Part shown: piece by piece, positions 32,063 through 44,429 of the stretch | How positions within the stretch are numbered: position 1 is the first letter of the stretch | How the letters are laid out: each line of letters opens with the position of its first letter | Assembly: GCA_012976225.1 (NCBI GenBank) | Contig: JAAVVG010000016.1 | Coordinates: forward strand, 620,001 to 684,000 | DNA length: 64,000 nucleotides | DNA from: Golubevia sp. BC0850 | Taxonomy: Eukaryota; Basidiomycota; Exobasidiomycetes; Golubeviales; Golubeviaceae | Reading direction: 5' to 3' | Translations under genes and position numbers: made by a program | The notes under the pieces: generated by a model | The model's input: only the letters and a program-made list of their open reading frames with translations | Database searches by the model: none | Told to the model about the DNA's origin: nothing

Positions 32063-34127
32063 TTATTCAATGTGATACTTCTTCTTCAAAAAGTTTGGCA
32101 CAACAACAACACTATCGTTTCTCCTCCAAAAGTCAACCAAGGTGGTAGCCGTCCGTTTTGGGGCATCCTACCACCAAAAAGGAAGCAAGAGATTTTGAGG
32201 TTGCCGTCAGCGAATCTTCCCAAGCTCGAGGTCATCAACAGCTTCAAGGCGGCTTCAAAGATACTCACCTCTTGAAGACTATGGCCCACCTCTTGAAACA
32301 CGACTAGCTGATACTTTCCTACATAAAAAATAATGAATGAATGTGATAGGAATTTGTGAACTCGTCTCTAGAAAATCCGAGAGATTCCCTCACGAACTCA
32401 CCTTGCATCTGACCGATCATCAATTCCTTATCCAACCTATCAGTTCCAGCCAACAACAACAATCTAGCAGTTTTGGCCTGAAGGAATTTCTTTGATAACC
32501 CAGTAAACCATTCGGACCAAAATGGAGAAGTAGCCAATAAATCCGCTCTCCAAAGGAAAGGATATCTCTTAAACCTAGATCTCTCTTTCGAAGCTTCTTT
32601 CTTCCCAGTTTCATCTATCGACACTTCTGCTCTCGATTCTGGAGGACCCATAGAAATTGGTTCATCCTTCAATTCTTCCATTTCATCCTCTTCATCTTCT
32701 TCTATCAAACCTCCCATCTCAATACTTTCACTTCCACCCATTGATTTTTGTTCCCTATCATCTCTCTCATCATCTTCTTTCTCCCTCTTCCTAATCAAAC
32801 TCGGAACACTTCTCCTAGCACTCTCTTCATTCCGTATGTCTCCATTTTCAACATGCCATTTAATAGCTTCTTGAATCGAATCAAACCCTTTTGGTCTTGT
32901 TAAAACTATGTTTTTCATTCCTGGAAGTGCAGACATAGCAGTTCCTTCCACTACGTCCAAAACTGCTAGACCTGAAATTTTGGGATGAAAGCTTTTAGGA
33001 AAAGAAGAGAGATCTCGAAGGGATGAAGAAGTTGAATTGGAAGTTGAAGTTGATGGGGAAGAGAGTAAAGAATTGACTAAAGAGAATTCTGAACAAACTG
33101 TACCCCCTAGAGAATGTCCTACAAGGACTAAAGATGGAAGAGAAGTTGAATTTGAAAAAAAAGTGTTTAGAAGCAGGAAAAGATCTAGAGTTAAGGTTTG
33201 AAGAGAGAAGTCATTTGGAGGAGGATTTGAATGAGAAGGATGGCAAGTTCGACCTGGAAATTCCAAAGAATGGCAAGAAAAGAGAATCAGAACAAGTCCC
33301 AACAACCATTTGAAAACAAGTTCAAGAGACACTTGAAAATGCAGAAGACCTTCCTTCTATCAGCCACCATGTCCACCTTGCCAATCATTCTAGCAACTGT
33401 TACCCTCCCCTGCTCACTCACCATGACCTCTACAATCAAAAGCAAACACACCAGCTTCACCATCTGTCAAGTTTGAAATCTCTTCTGCACAAAGAGCGTA
33501 ACTCAAAGCAGAGAAACCAGCTCCATGATGCAGCACAAAGACAGTAGAGTTTTGCTTGCCGCTCTCTTCTTCATCTTCAATTTTTTCCTCCTGACCTAAA
33601 CCCTCCCCTTGATTGGGTAAAGATAGAGAAGCCAAAGTCTCATCTGAAGGTTTTGGAGGTTGAGTAGAAGCAGAAGGGAAAGGGAAAGGAGAAGGGAATG
33701 CTGCTTGATCTCTGGCTACCTTGCCTTTACCTTTTCCTTTCCCTTTAGGTTTCGGCTTTGGAGGAGTGTAATAAACTCTAAAAGTAGCTTTATTCTCTAG
33801 TGTTGCAGATTGATGAGAAGTAGAAGCAGTTGAAGAAGGTAGAGGGTATTGAACGTCAATCTCCAAAGCTTGTTCAAAGCAATCCGAAGAAGTTAAGGGT
33901 GAATAATCTGCTGATAGAACATCCCTTGATTTGATATTAGAATTGGGATTACCGCTACCGCTACCGGTTGAATCATCGTTGGTAGATTGACCATCGAATT
34001 GAGCTTTGGCTAATCCATCAGCTGCTGCTTGAGCTTGAGCTGAATTCGGTGCATAAGATGCAAGATGCGGAATAGTCGATAACTTTGATTTCAAGAAAGA
34101 AGTACGCAGGTCTGATGATGGATCCAT
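32063..34127 (-). CDS. PPE1: Protein phosphatase methylesterase 1 (PME-1/Ppe1)
   Basis: Four exons: 34127-33422, 33253-32402, 32318-32269, 32167-32063 (570 residues). Alpha/beta hydrolase hallmarks of PME-1 are present: VFVLHHGAGFSALSYAL, FDCRGHGRT (across an intron), SLVLVGHSLGG with the nucleophile Ser (about 283), LDVVEGTAM, LLLLAGTDRLDKELMIGQMQG, and QEVGHSLQE with the catalytic His (about 532). Splicing the last intron gives the family's C-terminus, DAPKRTATTLVDFWRRND. The enzyme removes the methyl ester from the C-terminal leucine of the PP2A catalytic subunit. Compared with yeast Ppe1 it carries long insertions, including a Lys/Gly/Pro run before the core and an acidic insert after VPSLIRKR. 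Convergent with chitin synthase. Confidence 0.93.
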
Positions 34128-34587
34128 TGGAGAGAGAGAGCGAGGAGAGAGTGGAGGAGAGTAGAGAGTAGAGAAGAGCAGAGAGAGTAGAGAGCATTGG
34201 CAGGGCTCTCGATTTCGACTTCCGTCTCCTGGCTCTTGTGACGATCTTCAAAGATGCTCCTGATATTCATCTTTCGAAAGAAAGACTTGCGAACAGGATC
34301 GAGCTCTAAATGTTGAGCTGAGGTCCGATTGCCGTTTGCCCATCAAGAACAGATGGCATAAGATGAGATCGCGAGAGTAACACAGAGTGACACCTGACAA
34401 TTCCAGACAATACAACGTTCCAAATGAGTCTCAATTGTTTCAGCGGTATCTAAGAAATTTTCAGAAAGGATGCATTGAGAGAAACAGAAATCAAATAAAT
34501 GGGCGAGAGATAGAAACGAGATTGATTGATCGATCCTGCTTTAACTTTTCCAACTCCAACCTTCCTTCTAAATGTAAACCAATGAAA
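34128..34587. other. Intergenic / PME-1 promoter region
   Basis: About 460 bp between the PME-1 start and the stop of the next minus-strand gene. The 100 bp next to the PME-1 ATG are GAGA-rich on the + strand, so CT-rich in the sense of the gene. Nothing else was recognised. Confidence 0.4.
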
Positions 34588-36623
34588 TCATTCTACACCC
34601 GGAAGAACAGCTCCCAACTTAGCCAGTTCCTTCAGATTCGCTTTCCTACGATCCTCGAACTCAGCCTGAAAAGATCATCGAGAGAAGTCAAAGCAAGAGG
34701 TGTGACAAAAGGAAGGTCAGTTGTAACACCCAAAACAGAAACCGCACGCACCCATTCATTCCTATTTCTCTGAATCAAGCTTCTACTCACCAAGTTCCAA
34801 TTACGTCTATCTTGCCATTTGCCCAATCCTCTAACCTTGATCTCCTTGTTCTCCTCTGATTCATCAACATCTTCAGTCTCCTCCTCCTCCTCCTCTGATT
34901 CACCCTCAGTATCATCGGGCTGAGATCCAAACTTCTCAGGTCTACTCAAATCATAAGCGCTTAGGATTCCAGAAGATCTGAACCCTTGACCTGCGATAAG
35001 ACCATCTCTAGGTAAAGGTCTACCAAATTTATGTTGATGATCTGAACGAGCTTTTGCAAGAAGGGAAGAACGAAGACTTTCGGCCTGTGATGGAAAGTAG
35101 AGAAGGAGAGAAAATTGATGAGAATCAAAAAGAAACAGTCAAGTTCAAGAGAGAAGAAAGGAAGGAGGTTGAAGTGAGCTCTTATACAACTCACCTTATC
35201 CCAATTTTCCCTAGTGGAAGGTCTTTGACCATAACCACTACTACAAATAACTAACCAAGGTGGAATAGTTTTCCTACCACTCTTAAAACAATACCTAGAA
35301 ATAGCAGTACAATAAAGAGTTCTACCTTCAATAGAATTCTTTTCAACCTCTTCCCTTCCCGCATCCTCCTCATTCTCAGTCTCAGCTTCAATCTTCCCAA
35401 GTTTCTCATCCTTTTCCTTTTCCAATTTCTTCATTTTCTCAACATCATGAGCTGGAGTCACAACTTCTTTTGCTAACATCATTAAGTTTTGGGCAGAACG
35501 AGTTTGAGACAATTTACGACGATGACGTTTTGGTTTGTTTGAAACCGAAACGAATTTGGCTGTCAGGTATAACCATTTTTGATCCCAGGAAGAAACTGAC
35601 ATGTGGATTTCATATTTGGATAGAGCTGGTAGTTCTTTGTGGAAATGATAGGAGGAACCTCCTAGAGCTAACCAACCTCCGTCGAACTTGAAGGGGTTGG
35701 AGGGAGAGAGATTGAGAGAGAAGATGAGATGGAGAGACGTGGAGGCTAACTCGCTTCATGTTCTACCACTCACATGCATACGAAGAAATCTAGTGCTCAA
35801 AAATTCCTGAGAAGGGATGGAGAGGAAAAGGATGTTTCGAGGTCAAAAGAAAGGCCCGATAAATCGTTCGACCTTTCAAGGCGCACTCACCATTCGGACG
35901 TAATCTACATTCTTGGCATAGCTTGAGTTGGACAGATGACCATTCCAGCTGTAGCAAAGACGAAATCAAATCAATAAGGGGTGGCGATTGGAAGTAAGAG
36001 GAAGTCCCCTGGCGGAATGATGATCTTTTGCTTGTCCTCCTAGTCTGCAGCCTCTCTAAGTTACTTTTCTTCAACAGAAACTTCCTCTGATGATACCAGT
36101 GCTTGATCGCTCGATCTTTTTCTGCCACTCCAACCCTGAGTACCTCAAAACCACCCAGTCACCCACACACCTTGACTCACTCTGAATCATCTGGGCCAGC
36201 CCAACAACTCTTAATCAAAACATCACCAAAGATATCCTTTCCAAGAGGCAAACTTTCCATCTTCAATCTAGGTTCAGTTTTAGTGATAGAGAACCTTGTA
36301 CTTTTAATCCAAGGTAAAAGAGGGTGGATCGAAGGTCTTGCAACAGCTCTAGCTTTAATTGCTGGATAAAACATTTTAGCATGCCAAATCAATGGGAAAG
36401 ATCGCAAATTTAAAAAGATTAATAAGATTAGAAAGTTTCTTAACCATTTTGGTGGTTTGAAAGTTAAGAGAGAAGTTAAAGGTGATGGTAAAAGTGAAGG
36501 TAAGATTTGAATAAAGGTTGGAGAGAACAGGAATGAAATTAAAGATCTGACTTTATAAGATGGAATTACTACTGGATCTGGAATTCGAATCCTCTTGCTT
36601 GAAGAACTTCCTAAGTCTGCCAT
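34588..36623 (-). CDS. THEM6/DSCD75-like thioesterase-fold protein
   Basis: Six exons: 36623-36181, 35948-35891, 35806-35774 (33 bp), 35686-35195, 35084-34791, 34665-34588 (465 residues). An N-terminal membrane helix (FLILLIFLNLRSFPLIW) is followed by HAKMFYPAIKARAV. The hot-dog core reads DSDWNGHLSNSSYAKNVDYV, EFLSTRFLRMH, FDGGWLALGGSSYHF, KYEIHMSVSSWDQKWLYLT and RTLYCTAISRYCFKSGRKT. This matches the fungal relatives of THEM6, a 4HBT-like membrane-anchored protein of unknown substrate. The C-terminal third is an acidic linker and a conserved NWNLAEFEDRRKANLKELA end that only appears after splicing. Exon sums are in frame throughout. Confidence 0.88.
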
Positions 36624-37061
36624 CTTGAATCCAGACAAGGAAGATGAGTGGATCAGAAGAGAGGAAGAGTGAGTGCAATCGTGCGGGGGAAACAACGACA
36701 AGCGATTTGCCGAGTCCGCTTTCCTTTTCACACATCGCCAAAACCATTTCCCCAAAAGTTGTGTTCTTCAGCTCATTTGATTTGGTTGAGGAAGAAGGGT
36801 TTGAAATGAGAATAAAATTACAAGAGGGGAGGGGGAAAGTAAGGACGAATGTCTCAAGGGAGCTCCCCTTGAATCAAGCAAGAGAAAAGTCGGTCAAAGC
36901 AGATTGCTCTTTGATGGTAGAATTTCGAGGGTATTGATGAGACTTCTAGCTGTTTTTCTACAAAAATGCTTTGAAGGAGACCCGTCTTCTTTTGCGACTG
37001 ACTTCGAGACCACTCTCTCTCTCCCTAGATTTTCAAGTTGAGATTTTCATCATTCCCAGAA
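36624..37061. other. Intergenic, nothing recognised
   Basis: About 440 bp between two minus-strand genes. It should contain the thioesterase-like gene's promoter and the ARP1 3' untranslated region. Confidence 0.4.
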
Positions 37062-39243
37062 TTAGAAGCTCTTCTTGTGAATGATGTCCGGATCTTCACT
37101 ATAGTCTTCAGCTGAGACCCACATCTAAAAAGGAGAGAGGGAGAAAGAGAGGAGCGAGCGAGGGTGAACACCAAGAACGTGAGGCAATCACTTACCCTCG
37201 ACCAATCTTCCCCTTCCAACTCCTGACGCATTCGATCTTCGATCATGAATCTTGATCTTTGAGTTGATTTTTTCCTCCTTTCATCTCTCACTCACCTTTT
37301 TAAAAGTACTCAACCCAGCCAAAATACTCCCACCAATCCAAGTAGAATATTTCCTTTCAGGAGGAGCAGAAATCGCAATCTTATGTTTCTTTGAACTCAA
37401 AGCTTGAACTTCATGTAAAATCCTATCTCCAAAACCTTTCGTCAAAGTGGTTCCACCACTCAAAACTATTGAGCCGAATAGAGTGGCTCTTAAATCCAAA
37501 TCCACTGAATTGATAGAATCCACTAAAAGATGTTGAATTCCAGGAGCTTCGATTCCAGCTAAATCTGGACTGAAAAGGATTTCTGGAGCTCTGAAACGTT
37601 CGGCTCCGAGCTAAGTGAGTGAAATAAAAAACGTCAACCAAAGAAGAGAGATGAGAGATAGATGAGAGAGAGAAAGGGTCAGAAAAGGAATCCATTTCTC
37701 TCAGAACGAATCAGTGTCCAAAAAGCTTCTCAAAGAAAAAGAGGTCACTCACTTTAATAATATTCCCATCCGGCAATTTGAAGCTTTCCAATTCGGCACT
37801 TTTATGATCATCTTCACTTTTCTTAGGATCCAAAGCCACGAAACAAGCTTTCTCCTTAATAGTTCTAACAACTTCTCTTTCTGCTGAAGTAGAAAGATTG
37901 CAACCACTTTTCCTCAGATGAGTTTCTAAAGCTCTTGAAACGTCTCTTCCAGCCACATCTACTCTTCTAATTGCATGTGGCATTGAGAATCCTTCAAAAA
38001 CTGGAACTACGTGAGTGACTCCATCTCCTGAATCTAGGACTACTCCTGTTGTTCGACCTGAGGAATATCTGGGAGAGATGAGTTGGGTTTTGATTGTTAG
38101 AGAGGAGGGAAAAGGGGGGGGCTAGGGGTTGGAGTTGGTGAGAACTTACAAGGCTAGGATAGCTTGTATACTCGTTAACATAGCTGGAACATTGAAATTT
38201 TCGAAGAAGATTTGAGCTGCTTGATCTCGATTGGCTCTTGGATTTAGAGGTGCTTCTGTTAATAGAACGGGATGCTGGAAGGACGATGGAAGATGGGAGG
38301 GATTAGAAGGGTTGGACAAGATTCATTCCATCTCTACCGACTAGTAGGACGTGAAATTGTGACCCCAGAACCTCTCAACAATCAAGAAAAACAAAAAGAA
38401 AAGGAAAAAACCCTCGATTCATATTCTGTTCTCCCGAAAGTAAAGCCAGATTAGACGAACCGAAAAGGTGAGGAGTGAAACCTCTTATCAAGTTGTCCAA
38501 TTTTCTAATCAAAGTCATGAGGTCGCCCTTGAAGACTCCTTTCAAAAACCTTCCTTCAGTATCCATCCTCCGACCTCGTTTCTACCGCTCCCCTTTGCCA
38601 TACTCCGAGCTTTACTCCCTATCTCCCACCTTCTAGTCTCTCCTGCTTCTAACTCACCTCCTCAGTCAAAGTCCTCAACTCCTCACTATAAACATGATTC
38701 CAAATCCTTTCCATATCCGCCCAATCAGTTACCACACCATGTTCCATAGGATATTTAATTTTGAGCATTCCTCTCAACTCTTGAGCTCTTCGACCTATGA
38801 AGACGTCTCCTTCTAAGGCTCCTGCCATGACTCGCGTGTGCTTGGGTCGTCCGACACTACATTCGAGTTAGAATTTAGCGAGCGTAAGGAATGAGGAGAG
38901 GGGAAAGGGGAAGGGTCAGAATTATGAAAGGGAAGGAGAGTGGAAAGAGCGATTGCTAGGAAGATTCGAGGAATTGTAATGTTAATCGTATCTTAGGCTC
39001 ACCAGTTTGGGAAGAAACATTTTGGAGTCTCTTGACCTGCGAAACCTGCTTTGATTGTACCAGAACCCTGAAGGGGAGTAGAGCAAAGAGGAGAGAGTAG
39101 GTGAGAAGTTCAGGACAAGGTAGGTATCAGATGGACAGGCACTTTGATTCGAGTTGATGGGTTGACTCTTCTGATTTAATGATTCTCACGTTATCAATTA
39201 CTACTGGTTGATTTGTGAGAACATCTTGAAGTTCAGATGGCAT
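37062..39243 (-). CDS. ARP1: Actin-related protein 1 (centractin) of dynactin
   Basis: Seven exons: 39243-39190, 39067-39003, 38856-38658, 38274-38150, 38068-37753, 37610-37296, 37124-37062 (378 residues). The start [18 protein letters not shown] and [20 protein letters not shown], then [97 protein letters not shown] and the end [20 protein letters not shown] all match ARP1 better than actin. ARP1 forms the short filament of dynactin, the dynein activator needed for nuclear and vesicle transport. The third intron (383 bp) is unusually long. Confidence 0.95.
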
Positions 39244-39520
39244 TCCAATCAATGGATATTAAATCTAGAGGGAGAGGGAGACTTGAGGGGAAGGCTGTGA
39301 CGTGCAATTAGAGGCTTCTCTTCTCCTGGAACTGAATCGATTGACCGAAATGATTTATTTGATGGTTGAAATTGAGTTCAAAGCAGATTAAATTTTCAAC
39401 TCCTTCGTTGAATGGGGATCGTCGATGATGGTATGTTGAAGAGAGCAACACTTTCGGTCGTTCTCTTCTTTCGCTACATCCTCAATTTCGTCAATTTCCT
39501 CTTAGAATTGTCTTAAAATC

Positions 39521-40511
39521 ATGGATCATAATTCCTCTCCCTTTGCTTCACTGCATTCTCAACAATTAATGATTCTTCAACTACCTCTTCACCTTCAATC
39601 TCGACTTCCACCTTCACTCCTAACACTTTCCCTGACTTCTCTCTTCACTTTCCATTCCATAATCTCTCTCCTATCAAATCTCTACGATATCCATCCTTCC
39701 TATTCACTTCCATTATCCTTATCCGGTTTGATAATCACTCATCTAATCACTTCCACATCAAGTCATTCCGATTTATTCTCTTCTTTCACTCTTCTCCATC
39801 TCTTTTCAATCCCAATGGATCTCATTTGGTTGTTCTATTCAGATTCACCTTCCATTTCAACTTTCAAAGATCCAAATACAGCACATGATGGAATTCATCC
39901 AATCATTCAAGTCACAGGTGAAAAGGTTTCTCAAATTTGTGTAGCTTTAGTCGGGATTAACATGCTAGTCAAATTGGTTTCTCTCACTCTTTGTTCGATC
40001 AAATTGAGAGAATTGGGGATTATCGAAGATGTTCAGGGAATCAATTACAATTATGGAGGTGGCCATGGTCCATTTGGTTATGCAGGTGGTCAACAGGATG
40101 GTGAGTCTCGAATAGGGGGAAACGTGAACGAAGGATTTCTTCTTAGACGAAATCAAACGTCTCTGCTCATCGACAATCCCTTTTCCTTCTTGAACTATTT
40201 CTGCCTTTCTCTCATTACTCGTATCTGACCTATCTCAAGTGCCAGGAGGTTATCAAACCATCTACGACGAAGAACCATCACCTCCCTCTCAATCTCATTC
40301 TCAACAACCTCATTCTTCTCAACCTCAATTTCAACCTCCTCGTCAATCTCAACAACATGTTAGAAAGAATTCAGAAGCAGATGCTAAGATCCTCAGCTCT
40401 TTGGATCAAAGATTGAATCCTAATAATTCAAATGTGAATCAATCTCAACCTCAAAGTAGTAATCAAGGTAGAGAAGAGAGGTTGGAAAATAGTTATCATT
40501 CGATAGAATAA
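39521..40511 (+). CDS. Predicted multi-pass membrane protein (AGTRAP-like layout), function unknown
   Basis: Two exons: 39521-40100 and 40246-40511 (281 residues). Hydrophobic segments are LLTLSLTSLFTFHSIISLL, SLPLSLSGLIITHLI, SSFTLLHLFSIPMDLIWLFY and ICVALVGINMLVKLVSLTLC, giving about four helices, followed by a cytosolic tail with GGGHGPFGYAGG and a Gln/Ser/Pro-rich end. The helix layout and the PMDLIW and LVKLVS segments loosely resemble AGTRAP-type proteins, but I am not confident. It is divergent from ARP1 across 277 bp. Confidence 0.6.
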
Positions 40512-42158
40512 GTTTGGAGAGGTTGATTTAAGATCGGAGTCTGGTTGACTATTAGAGGACGTCGGTTGTTCCGTGACGAAGAGGAGATGAGACTTTCTCT
40601 GCTGCTTTTGATGCTTGTTTAAATCACATACTACTTGTCAATGTTTCGATTTATGATTGACTCTTAAGACACTGGATTTTGTCGAGTCTGATCTCATTTC
40701 ATCTATTCGATCCAGGGGCTGAAACGAAATGAGATGACTGACGAAAGTACAAATGCTTGCACCCTTTGGGCTTCTACATCTGAGAAACTTCCGCCATTGT
40801 TCAATTTTGAAATCGGTATGGATCTTAGTCATTAGCTTTAATGAAACAGAGAAGAGAGGAAGAAGAGGATCAGAAACGAAGAGTCGCTACGTTTGAAAGA
40901 ATCGACGTTTCAACTCAAACCTCACCTCTTTTTGTTAGTTGCTTCAAGATCTGGAAAAGAGGTTTGATAGTTGTGGCTCTGCTGCTGACTCCCTTTCTGC
41001 TCCCACTTTCCCAGATGCTGAACCTGATTTCCCCCATTTCTCCAAAAGTGTTCTTTCTGTGTTTGTAGTCGAGTTTCTACTTCCAAACGGTCGATCTTCT
41101 CGTCTGCGTTCTGAGCCCCTTCAGCAGCACCCTTTCTTCAGCCATTCTCTCTCTCCAATGAGCTTCGAAGCCTAGCTCTGACAGCTTCTAAATAAATCTC
41201 CTAAGCGTAGAAGAAAGAATTTTGGAGACGACCTTGTGAGCGTTCGACAAATCAGCGGTATCTTTTTGCCACCTCTCCCTTCTTTCGATCTCCCCGCCTG
41301 CCTCCTATGTATCCATCCCTTCTTCTATGGTGAAGTGAAGATCTCCCGATACTTTCCATGAAGTATCTGACATACTGATGTTCCAATCCACCGTGTTCGC
41401 CCCTTGCCCCTATCAAGCTCGTTTGATCCCAACTCCCAAGATTCGGACGCTGCTGCAGCTGATGGGCGCTAGAGGAAAGGCAACCTTCTCTTCAATTTTG
41501 GAGACAATCAATTTCCCCTCTTCCCTTCAAAATTCATCGTTAGAGAAGCGTGAAACACTCACTTATTCTTAGGAATCGTCTCAATGAGGGAGAACGATGT
41601 GCACGAGAGAGAATCCCAATTGGGAAGGAGATCGATATCACTGCACTTCGAGTCCGCCCCCGCCCTCAGAAGGCTCGCATCTCACTCGACCATCACACCA
41701 AGGAGAGACGCAACGCAAAGAGGGTGGTATTGCAAAGACTCATGGACGAAGAGTTTAGATAGATATCAAATAATTCATAGACAAGAGAAGAAGAAGAAGA
41801 CGAAGATACCGGCGCTCTGAGTGGGCCAAGAGGTTTTAGCCTGCGGTGTGATCGGCTAGGGAGGGAAGCGCGGAAGACGCCCAATCGCCCACGTATAAAA
41901 GGTCCAAACATTGAACCTTTCCTTTCCTTCTTCTTTATCGTCTTTGTTATCGTCTTTGAACTTCTTCTTCTTTTTTGCCCTTTCTTCTACTTCAAACTCA
42001 ATTCACTCTAGTCCAAGGTCTCACCTTTTCAAATACTACCTTTCCTAGTCTCTTTTGCTTTCTTTGCCCAAGCTCGCCTCACCTCCCTTCAATCAACCAA
42101 CCAAAACTTCTACTCCAAAACCCCATTCCCCCTTCTTCAAATCCTTCAATCTTCAACA
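40512..42158. other. Gene-poor 1.65 kb region
   Basis: No ORF here carries recognisable motifs. Short frames (for example 40841-41068 + and 41693-41911 -) look like chance. The right end holds the promoter of the MAG-like gene (TATA box at 41894). The remainder may be a long regulatory region or decayed sequence; I saw no repeats. Confidence 0.4.
41894..41900 (+). promoter_or_regulatory. TATA box upstream of the MAG-like gene
   Basis: TATAAAA in the context ACGTATAAAAGG lies 265 bp before the ATG at 42159. A CT-rich stretch follows at 41918-41990, as often seen around fungal transcription starts. It implies a 5' untranslated region of roughly 200 bases. Confidence 0.6.
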
Positions 42159-44429
42159 ATGCCTTCATTCTCATCCTTAGCTCTAGCAGTCACCTCTGCT
42201 TTGACTCTCTCTTCCATGGTGGTTGCTCAAAGTAACTTACCAAAGTTTGAATATGGTTCTCCTAACCCAAACGCCAATGGAGTCAAGGGTCGTAACTCTA
42301 ATGGTCCAACCAACCCGTTAGTATCTCAATTGAGATCGCATTCCATCCATTCAAACCTCAAGAGATGATCTGAAAGGATTTGAAATGGTGCTGACTCCAT
42401 CTTCCCCTCTTCCCCTCCCCTATCCCCTTCTACTTGTCCGCGCATGCTCCAACTTCCTCCAGTGACTCCCCTCAATTGGGAACTCCGATCAACCAATCTT
42501 CAGAATCTCGCCTAGCCTCTGTCAACGACATTGACGATTGGTGTGTCTTTGGACCAAAGGACGCTGTAAGTTTTGATCGATCCCAAAAGCACCAGATTCG
42601 ACCTTCCTTCCTGATGAGAAACTCACTCCACTGTCTTCCATTATTTACACTTGCAGGGTCAACTACTAGGAAACGTCGAAGGAGAGACTGTTGCGTGAGT
42701 GTTGAAGGGAGATCTGATTGCTGGTTGAAGTGTTAGCTGGCTGTGACACTCCGACTGACCAATCTCTTGAATAACTTGATCCTCTCTGCATTCTTCAGCT
42801 ACTGTACCAAGCCTCGTAACAACGCTCGTGTGATTGTGAGTACTAGAAGTGGCGGGCGGAGCTTGCTTCTGAAGAGAGAGATGCGAGGGGGAGAGGCAGA
42901 CAGGGGGTCCAAAGCGAAGAGAGCTCCTTCTCAAGTCGAACAGGAAGGAGGAGAGCGTTGGAATGAGGAGAAGGTCAGAAGCAAAGATCGATTTCACAAG
43001 GCTTCATTTAAATATAATGGACGTGGATCCAATTTAGAAGAAGGCTGCCGAACTCACGGCAGGCTTCAGAAAGACAGGTTCTCGCCCTCGTGGCTGACTT
43101 CGTCCACTCGACCTCTCCTTCAAACGATGTCGGAAGAGACATTCAATCCTTTCATAGCTATGGGTGGCAAAGCGCGCGCTGCTTTACTCTGATTTCTCTG
43201 CTAACATCTCTCTCATCCCATCAACCCCCTCTCTTTCCCGCTCAAACAGCCTGACAACACTATCACTGCCGTTCACTTCGTCAAGACTCCCCTCTACGTC
43301 CAAGTCATGGCTTTGGGAGATTTCACCAAGATCAACGTCATGGCAGGAGACGATGGAGGAGAGCTAGATCCTCACGGAGCCACCAACCAGGGTAACCCTC
43401 AGGGAGGAAACGTCACCTCCAACACGTCCGGAGAGGATGTTTTCTACGAGGAATGGATGTCCTTCTTGTCTTACAACCAAGTTTGTATGAGAGTCTGCAT
43501 CGCTGGTACCGATATCGCTCCAACCACTCTTGAATGTCAACACGAGATCGGTGAGTTTTTGGATTCGAGAGAGTCGCTTGCATCACTCGCCTGCTGACCT
43601 CTCAACTTCTACTCCTCCTTCCTTACATCCCCTCTAGATACTCTTGGATGTAACTGGGTCATGCCTGGAGACTACTCTGACAATGCCTTCGACACGTGAG
43701 TTTGCTCCGTACTTAGAGAGTGTTGAGACGTCGAAGGGTTCCAGCTTTGCTTCGCATCGATAACTGACTCTACTCTCCATTCTGTTTCTTTCAACAGCTG
43801 TGATGGTGATGCTGCCTACCCACCTGGACTTTTGTAAGTGTTCATGAGAAGAATGGCTCGAGAAAAGGTGGTCGTCGTCACCTTTTCTTCTGCTCATGTT
43901 CTTTGTTTCTTCTCTTCTCTCTTCTACTAGCCCACAAGCCGATGGATCCACTTCTGTTTTTCAACAGGTAAGTTAAGGCATTATTCTGAAATTTCAAGTT
44001 CTTCAATCCTCCTGAGCTGGTGGCTAACTTATCTCATCCCCTCCTCTCCTTTCTGGCCAACAGTACTACTCCTCAGTCTACACCGACCCAGCTGGAGGAC
44101 TCCACACTTTCGTCAACGCTTCTCCAGATCAAATCACTCCAGATGCCGCCTACTCCACTCCAGCCACCTCCAACTGCAAGACTCATTCCTCGATCTCTAA
44201 CGGAATCGCCTCTCTAGCTGCCGCCTCCTCGAGCTCTGCCACCTCAATGTCTTCCATGACTACCTCAGCAGCTTCATCCTCTGGAACTGCCTCGACTTCC
44301 ACGACTCCCAGGGCCAGCAACGCCGCCTCTGGAGGAGACCAGTCAGCTGCCATCTCGATCAGCAACTCAAGCCTTGGAGCTCTTCTAGTTTCAATCTTCG
44401 CTGTCGCTGGTGCCGCTGCTCTTCTTTAA
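42159..44429 (+). CDS. GPI-anchored MAG-like ('macrofage activating glycoprotein') secreted protein
   Basis: Nine exons: 42159-42316, 42463-42565, 42657-42694, 42799-42835, 43250-43550, 43638-43695, 43798-43833, 43931-43967, 44064-44429 (377 residues); three exons are under 40 bp. A signal peptide (MPSFSSLALAVTSALTLSSM) is followed by the conserved core: DWCVFGPKDAGQLLGNVEGE, YCTKPRNNARVIPDNTITAV, VQVMALGDFTKINVMAGDDG, GELDPHGATNQGNP, CMRVCIAG, DTLGCNWVMPGDYS and CDGDAAYPPG. A Ser/Thr/Ala-rich stalk and hydrophobic tail indicate a GPI anchor. The family is known from Cryptococcus as a macrophage-activating surface glycoprotein; its molecular role is not established. Intron 4 (414 bp) is exceptionally long and purine-rich. 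Confidence 0.9.
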
